This document shows positions 7,984 through 14,633 of a DNA stretch of 14,633 nucleotides, piece by piece; within the stretch, counting starts at the first letter, position 1, and every line of letters starts with the position of its first letter. Source of the stretch: Zopfochytrium polystomum (Eukaryota; Chytridiomycota; Chytridiomycetes; Chytridiales; Chytridiaceae); contig JAIVFJ010000690.1 of the NCBI GenBank assembly GCA_025765615.1, positions 1 to 14,633 of the forward strand, written 5' to 3'. The translations under genes and the position numbers were made by a program. A model generated the notes under the pieces. It was not told where the DNA came from. It saw only the letters and a program-made list of their open reading frames with translations, and searched no databases.

Positions 7984-9199
7984 GCGAGTCATAATGGTGC
8001 CGTCGGTGGTCGGGATATTTTCCTGAGGATGAGGTTTTTCTTTGGATGGGCGGGTTCCATTTTTTCCGTATAGCCTGCTTATGCAACGATCACACCTGAA
8101 CCTGTTGTTTCTGCGCACTTCTTTCGGTCCGTCCGCTTTGTCATTCTTCCTCGGCGATGGTCCCTTTTTGTATTCTTTGATTGATGAGCTTTGCGACAAC
8201 ATTCTCCTTGTTGCACCGAAGATGTAATTAGTGGCAAATTCATCTCTCGCTAACCTCAAGCCGTGGCCCCATTCTGCGTTTCGACTTTCACTGCCGGAAG
8301 CCGACCTGCTTCGCCGTTTCTCGCCCATCCGTTTTTGGACTTGCTCGAGTCGGCGATGATCGTGGGGAAAGCTCGATCCCGAAACTGGATTCCTGCTTTC
8401 CGTCGCCGATGAGAGATTATTGATCATCCGAGCCTGGTGTGTCGAGTTCTGCAGGAACCTCCTGCGGCAATGGTCCCAACTTTGAGAGACCCTGCTGCAG
8501 AAGGTAGGGCAGGAATGGGGAAGCGTCTCCGCTAAAGGCTGCCCTTTGACCGCTTGATCCCAGCGACCCCAGGTATAAACGTCGCCCGGGGTGGCATACA
8601 CCATACTCCGGGCCTCCCTGCGAGGAATATGGCAAGGTAGTCGGCACACCCTGGTTGTGAAAAGTTTATGGCCAGCGTGCGTTGATATCTGAAGCGGCGG
8701 AATTTGGTCGCCAAGGTGCCTGTGCCCAGCGAAGCTGGCGACCCAGTGCTGGTTGTGCGTCGAATGGGCTGAGCGTACACAGGGACATGCAGGCCGCGCT
8801 GAATGCAACTTGCGCAGCAAAAGGCCCTGAAACTCCTTGGGGGAGCGGCTGTAGGTGATTGCTTGGAAGCCAGTCTGCAGAAGTTCGTGCCAGGAAGGCC
8901 ATTACCATCTGCACATCAACGAAAAAGCGTAGTGTTGCCGAGCCAACTTCCGTGTCCTTGCTTAGACTTTGATGGGTAGAATTCTCCAATTCTTCTGAGA
9001 CAAACCCGTGCCGTACATGCATTTGGTCGCGGGCTCTGCAGTGTTTTGCCAAGAAGACAGTGTATGCCCGCACCTCTGCCAGCCTGCTGGTTTTGTGAGT
9101 TTGCGTGGCGCAGGGGGTGCAATTCCTGATTCACCGGTGGAAATCAGAAGGTTGCGGTTTTCACAAAGCACTTCCAAAAAGAAAGCAAATCGCGAAAAT
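7984..9199. other. Region between copies B and C; no supported gene
   Basis: The first part is the 3' flank of copy B. On the - strand a 342-codon frame without ATG (8820-7792) runs antisense into exon 3 of copy B. Another - strand open frame (about 9110-8666) has mixed-composition, protein-like sequence including FFVDVQMVMAFLARTSADW. Neither has an ATG start, clear splice sites or a recognised domain. I see no repeats or transposon ends here. Confidence 0.4.
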
Positions 9200-9250
9200 C
9201 CGAGAGAAAGAGAGACAGAGATAGAGAAAGAGAGAGAGACAGAGAGAGTA
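9200..9250 (+). repeat. Degenerate GA-rich tract upstream of copy C
   Basis: GAGAGAAAGAGAGACAGAGATAGAG-type sequence in the same position relative to copy C as the pure GA tract of copy B. It is preceded by a matching (A)ATCGCGAAAA-type segment. Confidence 0.85.
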
Positions 9251-9332
9251 AGAAAGCGCTAAACAGCAAAGAACAGAAAAAACAAGGACCGAAAGTTTTC
9301 AACTTGCCATCTTCCAAAACCAGCTGCAGATC

Positions 9333-9853
9333 ATAGGTTCTCCTCGGAATCCGTCTCTGCGGCTTTGGCCGCTCCATTTGGTATGGCCCAGTCCTTCAGC
9401 ATTCTGCCTTGCCTGCGGCGCCCCTCGCGGCAGGCAGCACAGCAGACGGCGAGACATCGGTATCGCCCATCTCCCCGCAGCTCGCGTCCACATCAAACTT
9501 CTCTCCGAACGCCCTCGTCTCCGGCCTGTACCGCCGCGTAGTGAGCTCATCAGCGCGTCGATCGCCGGTGTTGGCTTGGGCGTTGCCGGGGTAATGGGAG
9601 TGAAGAATAGCCTGATGCTCTTGTTGAGATCGCGTTGGCGTCAACTATCCAGTCGAACGAGTAGTAGATAACGGGATCCAATCGTTTCCGTGGGCTCACC
9701 ATCGAAACAGAAAGGCCTCGCAAACCTTTGTAGAGGATGGGTATAAAGCTGAATACGAGCGCGACAAAGGCAAGGATACCAAGCGCATCAACCACTATGA
9801 GGCGCATCCGTCCGAATTGCTACTCTGTTTGCGGCGGTCAGGCGCTCAGCCCC
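9333..9853 (+). pseudogene. Family copy C: 5' fragment with lost start codon and lost splice sites
   Basis: Aligned to copy B, exon 1 is 9333-9607 and exon 2 is 9694-9853; similarity stops shortly after the start of intron 2. The expected ATG reads ATA because one G is missing (ATCAT-AGG against ATCATGAGG in B). About 14 bp spanning the end of exon 1 and the intron-1 donor are deleted at about 9608-9613. The intron-1 acceptor CAG has become TGG at 9691-9693. A 2-bp deletion breaks exon 2 near 9813-9815. Exon 3 is absent. The leader still shows the Ala-rich hydrophobic pattern. These lesions are not simple homopolymer errors, so this copy is a real pseudogene, closest to copy B and sharing its AACTTGCCATCTTCC leader. 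Confidence 0.85.
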
Positions 9854-9857
9854 GTGA

Positions 9858-10700
9858 ATGACCGTGGTGCCGTTTTTACCATATACTTTGATTAACAGCT
9901 GGAATCACTATAGGCCACGAATGGGGGTAGAGTGAATCCAAATCAGCGATGAACCCTAGTTTAGGAGGACAGGGAAAAGAGCCCCAGCTAACGAGCACCG
10001 TCCGGGCAACGAGGGTAGTAACTTCGCAAAAGTGCGAGACAGATGAGCACCACTTTTCCCGAATTCCCCTTGCTTTTTTTATGTAGAGTTAATTAAACGG
10101 AGCAATTACTGCAGCACAAAAACGTTCAGGAGTCGGACTAAAGCTGCATTTTTATTCGCGAAAAATATTGACTGATTTGGTATTTTTGCCAAGCAAACGC
10201 TACAATGAATAAATGCAAACAAAGAATAAAATGCTATCCTGCGTCCGCCACAGATGAAGGACGAGTCGAGAAAAAACAGGCAGCCTGAATGAAGTGCTGT
10301 CCGGCATCTGCCACGGACGAAAGAATTTCTCGTGAACACCAATTGTTTTGATTAGGTTCATAACGTGTTAAACGCAGTCACAACCGAAAACTTACCTATT
10401 TGTACCAATTTTCAATAGCCACCAAAACGTTGCCTTCGCCAGTGCGCTGGGTCCTATGCACTCAACAAAAAGCAAAACAGGCCACCAATCCTCAAAGCGG
10501 TGGTTGTTCACGAAAGTGCACTTTTCTCTTATTCGCACCAGATTTGAGGAGAATGAAATAAGACAATCATGCCGACTTGGTCTGGTATAGTCACCTCAGT
10601 AGCAAGAGGTTTCAGCTCGTTGCACTCAATCTCGTTAAATTGCGTGTACGCACTCAATTAAGCCATCCAAATCCCTTATTTTTCGCTGTCAGTTCCACAT
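9858..10700. other. AT-richer intergenic DNA with one imperfect 63-bp tandem repeat
   Basis: After the remnant of intron 2 of copy C there is no supported gene. A segment ATGCTATCC..GCCACAGATGAAGGA starting at 10231 is repeated as GTGCTGTCC..GCCACGGACGAAAGA starting at 10294. The 63-bp spacing keeps the - strand frame (10342-10106, 78 codons, no ATG), giving two related 21-residue units. Otherwise nothing is recognised. Confidence 0.5.
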
Positions 10701-10749
10701 GAAGATTTCGACGAATGTCGAATAGTTACCATCGACAAATGTGGGGTAG

Positions 10750-11328
10750 GTACCATCAAGATTTTGCAGTAAATCCAGACTTCCGATCGACAAGGTACGG
10801 CGTCGTCAGCACTACCATCACAGGTGGGACGACGTCCAGGTGCTTCTCAACGAGGTCTCCCATCAGCCAGAAGTGCGCTATGGAGCCCAGATCCGCGGGC
10901 ATGAGCAAGCCGAGGTGGTGTTTGGGAGTACGAACAGCGTCTGGCTTTGCCGGTGTGACGGCGGAGAGTGCCGAGACTGGGCGGACTGCATCACAGCGGC
11001 AGCCTGGTGTGAAAGTCGCTGCTGGAAGCTGAGGAAAAGCTGGTCGACTGAGTGCGCCATTGCTCAGCAGTGGACCATGAGGAAAACGGGTGGGGAGTAC
11101 TGGCGAGGGTTGCGCTTTCTTTCCTCAATGACAACAGCAGGAAGTGAGAAGAGACAACCCTTGGCTGTCGAACCGACCTCGGTCCTTTCATCGCGATTGC
11201 CAAAGAGGCCCATTACCCTCGAATTGATATTGGTGAAACAGTCAGCCGATTTGGCGCGGTTACCCTCCTGCATACTTACCCTCCTTCAGCATTTGCAGAG
11301 AAGCAATGAGTGCTCTTACCGACTTTGA
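10750..11328 (+). other. Candidate coding segment, cysteine-rich, unrecognised
   Basis: The frame is open from 10750 to the stop at 11326-11328 (192 codons) without an ATG near its start. A possible acceptor ATTTTGCAG ends at 10769. The middle part reads like real protein: WDDVQVLLNEVSHQPEVRYG, then WLCRCDGGECRDWADC, with six cysteines within about 35 residues (C-R-C, C, C, C, C). The later part looks less convincing and may be intron or non-coding. There is no family match and no clear donor site. It could be an internal exon or a relic. Confidence 0.22.
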
Positions 11329-11632
11329 ATGTATATGCCAACAATGGTTGGCCTTCTCCATGTAAACTACTACTACGCGGCGCAGTCGTATGCTTCTGCG
11401 CAATGATCCCGTTGTTTCAATCCTAACCTAATTGTCAATCCATGTGAGTGTTTTTCAGATGCTGCCCAACCAAGCCAATGTGATCGCAGCTGCCAAAACC
11501 TAACAGTCTGAATGGGCGCAATCGAATAGTTCTGCTGCCATTGTTCTGGTTCAATTTGCAAGCAATGGGGTAAGATCACATGCTCATACAGGACAGAAGC
11601 ATTCTGCAAGATGGTGGTCGCTGTATACGTAC

Positions 11633-11902
11633 CAGGGGAATGAAATGTCCTGCATGAGGGAAGGGGACACCAAGCCAGTCGGCGAAGGCAGCGTTTGGCT
11701 CGCAGATGGCGCTCCCAGCTCCCAAGCAAGCTGCTGCACCAGCTCCAAGCAGTGGAAGGAAAATTTCTTCGCTCACTCCATTCTGGTTGAGAACCAACCC
11801 CTTTGCGACATATGTTACAGCCAGATAGCAGGCGAGACATGGTGCCAGCAATAGCAGGCACACGAGAAGGCGCACAAATTCAACCGTGAATGAACAAACC
11901 GG
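11633..11902 (-). CDS. Candidate internal exon of a multi-pass membrane protein
   Basis: On the - strand, 11902-11633 gives 90 codons open in one frame. It is bounded by a possible acceptor (ACTAAAGCAG ending at 11903) and a possible donor (CTG followed by GTACGT, GT at 11632-11631); both ends are phase 0. It encodes a strongly hydrophobic helix (RLLVCLLLLAPCLACYLAV), a short polar stretch with NQNGVSEE, and a second small-residue helix (LPLLGAGAAACLGAGSA), then a PNAAF..PFPHAGHF segment. The hydrophobic periodicity is unlike the surrounding noise. I do not recognise a family, and neighbouring exons were not found. The terminal exons, if real, are undefined. Confidence 0.28.
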
Positions 11903-11924
11903 CTGCTTTAGTGAGTGCCCCTAA

Positions 11925-12414
11925 TCTCTTTCTGTTGATTCATCACGCGCTGAAGCAGAGCCTGTGAAACTTCCCGTGGAATTTCATTTCGGAGATTCAA
12001 AAGCTGACAAGTGGGCGGAGCACAACGACCGAATGTCGTTGGACCCGCACGTTCAGATCAGTCAGCAGCCCTGTCGTCGAGGCGCTGCTTTGCGGCGCTT
12101 TCCTCAGCTGCACCAGCCCCGCCGCAGCGTCCTCAGCCTGGACCGCGATGCGCTCGCTCTAATACTGCGAACCCATCGCGAGAGGAACCTTGTGCCCTTC
12201 ATCGACTGGACTCTCCCCGGCTTCGTCCCCGGGCTGGGTCGCGACAATCGCTTCCTCGGCGGCGGCGCCGACGAAGACGCCGACGAAAGCGACGAGGACA
12301 CCGAAGGAGGGGAAAGACGCCGACCAAATCGATGAGGATGGAACGGGAGATGAGGACCACCATCCGCCCGCAACCGCCGCCGCCACTGCCCCTCTTACCT
12401 CCCCCCACTTGTAA
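11925..12414 (+). CDS. Candidate acidic-tailed coding region, frame broken by one base in a G run
   Basis: A frame is open from 11925 to 12335 with mixed, protein-like sequence (VEFHFGDSKADKWAEHNDRM, later FIDWTLPGFVPGLGRDNRFL) leading into an acidic run, ADEDADESDEDTEGG. Right after a GGGG run at 12309-12312 the acidic character continues in a different frame (KDADQIDEDGTGDEDHH), then a Pro/Ala tail to TAA at 12412-12414. One base fewer in the G run would join the two, the same kind of break as in the gene family. The start is not defined; a possible acceptor GAAGCAG ends at 11958. Function and family are unknown. Confidence 0.33.
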
Positions 12415-12635
12415 GGGTCGAAACCACTGGCCCGCGGCTCCGTGAAGCCCTATTCGCGGTGGCGGTGCAGCGAGTCGCCGCAAGCATGGAGCAAGCAGCG
12501 AGGGGGAAGGCGAAGGGAAGGGGAAAGAACCCTCATGGAATGAACTTGATTGGCTGAACGTGGGTGGTCCTTCTCATTTTTTCCTGAACGTATCACAGGA
12601 GTCGCTCCCACCAAAAAAATTGTGGATTTGCAGGA

Positions 12636-12652
12636 TGCGCAATCATTGCGCA
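12636..12652. repeat. Perfect 17-bp palindrome
   Basis: TGCGCAAT, central C, ATTGCGCA. It lies at the upstream edge of the DNA shared with copy A, where the counterpart (about 131-144) keeps only the left half. It could be a protein binding site or chance. Confidence 0.6.
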
Positions 12653-12799
12653 AGCAAACCCTGTCTCCAGAGAGAACGCATTGTGGCTGAGCCAGGGCCG
12701 GCGCTTCTTTTCCTTTCTTCGATATCCCAAGTCGGGTGGAGTACCAAACAGTACAGAGAGAGGGCAAGAGGGCTTTTTTTTGGTTTCTTCCTTGTTCTC

Positions 12800-12817
12800 A
12801 AAAAAAAAAAAAAAAAA
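12800..12817 (+). repeat. Poly-A run
   Basis: About 18 consecutive As. There is no retrotransposon body or target duplication next to it, and the run is inside the A/D duplicated block, so it is treated as a simple homopolymer. Confidence 0.85.
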
Positions 12818-13026
12818 TTTGCGACTGGCGCAAGTTGTCTTTCTTTCACCAACGAAACGGGAAAAGAAGCAAAAACACCAATGAAAGTGAGTGCTCTGCG
12901 CCAGTGCCAACAACAACAACACACATGCAGCGGCAAGCCAAGCGAATTGGCGCGTCTTTTCCAGTGCGGCTGGGGCGGTCATTTCTTTCTCAGTCAACCT
13001 CGCTTTCCCTCTCTTCGTCAGTCTCG

Positions 13027-13092
13027 CCCTCTCTCTCTCTCTCTCGTCTCTCTCTCTCTCTCTCTCTTCCCTCTCTCTCTCTCTCTCTCTCG
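13027..13092 (+). repeat. CT-rich microsatellite upstream of copy D
   Basis: (CT)n with interruptions GTC and TTCC. It is the counterpart of 521-571 and is followed in both copies by GAATTCAACGGTGT. Confidence 0.93.
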
Positions 13093-13277
13093 AGAATTCA
13101 ACGGTGTTTGCCTCAGCCCGCGCCGAGCGAGCGTGTCCGACACTCAGCTGTCTGTCTGCCTGCCTGCCGTCTGCGGGAAATTGCCCAAGTGTTAAATAAC
13201 AACCCAAGAGCGAAGGCAAGCCCCACCACGGTGGGCGCAGCAACGTGATATGGAAGTCACCAAAACGGAAAGCCAGG

Positions 13278-13303
13278 CAGAGAGAGAGCAAAAGAGTTGA
13301 GAA

Positions 13304-13336
<33 letters not shown>
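13278..13336 (+). repeat. GA-rich microsatellite upstream of copy D
   Basis: Interrupted (GA)n that becomes pure from about 13310. It ends about 145 bp before the ATG at 13483. A GT-rich run follows at 13347-13376. Confidence 0.93.
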
Positions 13337-13343
<7 letters not shown>

Positions 13344-13482
13344 GGGGGTGTGTGTGTGGTGTGTGTTTGTGAGTGTGCAGCGAAAACGAAGCGCGAAGAG
13401 AACAGCTCGCTCCGAATAGAAGATTTTCTCTTGCCGCTTTCCGATTCCTCTTCGGCGACAAGCGAGTATCAATTACAACAAG

Positions 13483-14633
13483 ATGAAGTCAGACAGCAGG
13501 CCGTTTCCGCGGCGCTTGCGGCCGCCCCCGTCTTTGGCACACTTCCGCCAGCTTGCTACCATGGGTCGAAGCGGCGCCCCTCGCGCAGACGGTCAACCCC
13601 TGCGCTCTCCGCTGCTCGCGTCGGCTTGTCCGTCGCACCGTCAGGCTCTCGGCGCACGGGCCTGGTCTCGGGTCTCTACCGTCGGTCCTCGAACCGTCAC
13701 CGCGACCGTCGGCGCCGTGGGCTTGGGCGTTGCCGGCGTGATGGGCGTCAAGAACTTGGCTGAGGTAAATCCTCGTTTCTCATGCTTTGCTGGGGTGTCT
13801 TACTCGGGTGCTGACCGGATGTCGGGGGGTGTCCCAAAGGCCCACCACCGAAACAGAAAGGCGGCCCAAAGGTTGGTGGAGGTAGGGTACAAGGACGAGT
13901 ACGAGCGAGACAAGGACAAGGATACCAAGCGCATCAACCACTATGAGGCGCACCCGTCCAAGAAGTGCTACTCCGTCTGCGGTGGCGAGAAGACACACAG
14001 CCCGGTGAGTGCTGCGTTTTCGATGAGTCGTCGCGAGGTGGTGCATCCAACCGAGATCTGGCCTGATCCAACCCCAAACCTCCTCCTTTTTGGACCCCTC
14101 CCCGTCGCATTCTTTCCCAAGGCCGACTGCAGCAAGAAAAAGTTCCGATCCGAGCTCTCGCTTTACCGCGCGCCATCGAGTACCTGTTCGAGGACGACGA
14201 CGCCTGGGACGAGAGCGACCTCAACGAGGACGAGGCTGTCATGGACGTCGACTACGCCGTCGAGGACGCGCTGAAAAGAGCCCCCTCTCATCGCAGAACC
14301 CGTTGCGTCCGTATCAGAAGAAGACTCTTGAACGCACCAACACGACCCCCAAGCCGTACAAAGGGGCACCGGCAAAGGCGGCCGGTGCATCGACGACGCC
14401 AGCCAAGGCTGCAGCGACGTCGGAAAAGGCGGCGTCCGCTCCGGCGAAAAGTCGTGGAACCCGTTCACGAAGAAGACCGACGCCACCGCCGCGACGGACT
14501 CCTCGGGCGCGGCGGCCAAGAATCGTCGTCGTGGAATCCGTTCGGGAAGAAGGAACCGAACCCAGACGAGATCAAGCACGTCAAGGTCGGCGGCGGGCTC
14601 ATCAACAAGTTCCGGACGGCGGAGAAGATGCGC
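13483..14633 (+). pseudogene. Family copy D: three-exon gene of unknown function with many 1-bp deletions, cut by window end
   Basis: Exons by comparison: 13483-13764, 13840-14004, 14122 to beyond 14633. Introns are 13765-13839 (GTAAAT..AAG) and 14005-14121 (GTGAGT..AAG). Exon 2 is fully open (55 codons), with the charged block and the two cysteines. Exon 1 lacks a T right after ATGAAG, lacks a C near 13597 and has further small indels. Exon 3 lacks one base at each of four sites relative to copies A and B: about 14168 (TACCGCGCGCC), about 14274 (AAAA where five As are needed), about 14446 (GCGAAAAG) and about 14520 (CCAAGAATC). The sequence is very close to copy A from mid intron 2 onward. 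It is a decayed copy, or a gene hit by assembly deletions. The conserved C-terminal block is present to the window edge; the stop lies outside. Confidence 0.7.

Larger units (their letters stand above)
12653..13482 (+). other. Duplicated upstream region of copy D (promoter side)
   Basis: The counterpart of 205-1096. It holds the shared CGCATTGTGGCTGAGCCAGG block (12678-12697), a poly-A run (12800-12817), the CT tract, GAATTCAACGGTGT (13094-13107), the GA tract, a GT-rich stretch (13347-13376) not found upstream of copy A, and the leader blocks GCTCGCTCCGAATAGAAGAT (13406-13425) and TATCAATTACAACAAGATGA (13467-13486) before the ATG. Open frames across it come from low-complexity repeats. Confidence 0.75.

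Noticed and set aside
7792..8820. 342-codon ORF on the - strand antisense to copy B
   Set aside because: No ATG at its start; its C-terminal part is the reverse complement of conserved exon 3 of copy B, and similar antisense frames occur opposite copy A (2320-1934) and copy D. It is a shadow of the GC-rich coding sequence.
9955..9975. Telomere-like CCCTAGTTTAGG
   Set aside because: A single short match with no tandem array; treated as chance.
12800..12817. Poly-A run as the tail of a SINE/LINE or processed gene
   Set aside because: No target duplication, no internal promoter boxes, and the surrounding sequence is shared with the upstream region of copy A.

Overview
This window is eukaryotic nuclear DNA. 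It has spliceosomal introns with GT..AG ends, long dinucleotide (GA/CT) microsatellites, an intact hAT-type DNA transposon, low gene density and AATAAA-type poly(A) signals. No bacterial operon, ribosome binding site, CRISPR array, rRNA or tRNA was seen. The species cannot be read from the sequence. A moderately GC-rich protist, for example an alga or another alveolate or stramenopile, is my guess from the gene texture only.

The main content is a dispersed tandem family of four related three-exon genes, all on the + strand. They are copy A (1097-2345), copy B (6744-7983), copy C (9333-9853, a 5' fragment) and copy D (13483 to the window edge). I do not recognise the family. The shared protein plan is a signal-peptide-like N terminus, a Gly/Ala-rich hydrophobic segment, a very charged block with two cysteines (exon 2), an acidic stretch, an Ala/Lys/Pro/Ser-rich linker carrying NPF/WNPF motifs, and a strongly conserved C-terminal block ending in a Gly-Gln-His-Gly motif. 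Intron positions and phase (0, 0) are the same in all copies. A and D form one pair and share about 1 kb of upstream DNA. B and C form a second pair. Every copy has a GA-rich polypurine tract 80-150 bp upstream of its start codon. Copy B is the most nearly intact.

Every family copy carries frame-breaking changes, mostly single-base indels in short homopolymers. The 739-codon transposase in the same window has none. This is either real decay of a duplicated family or assembly error concentrated in near-identical repeats. The two cannot be separated from one sequence.

Layout: 1-1096 duplicated upstream DNA of copy A with CT and GA tracts; 1097-2345 copy A; 2346-3481 intergenic with a possible broken ORF; 3490-6363 complete hAT transposon (8-bp target duplication AGTGCCAC, 8-bp perfect terminal inverted repeats CAGGGTTG, palindromic subterminal repeats, transposase on the - strand); 6372-6743 promoter side of copy B with a long GA tract; 6744-7983 copy B; 7984-9199 intergenic; 9200-9853 copy C pseudogene; 9858-11900 mostly anonymous DNA with weak ORF/exon candidates; 11925-12414 a possible acidic-tailed coding region; about 12560-13482 duplicated upstream DNA of copy D; 13483-14633 copy D, cut by the window end.

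The transposon sits about 370 bp upstream of copy B and is transcribed away from it, so it may have replaced part of B's upstream region. No pathway links the genes beyond common descent of the four copies.
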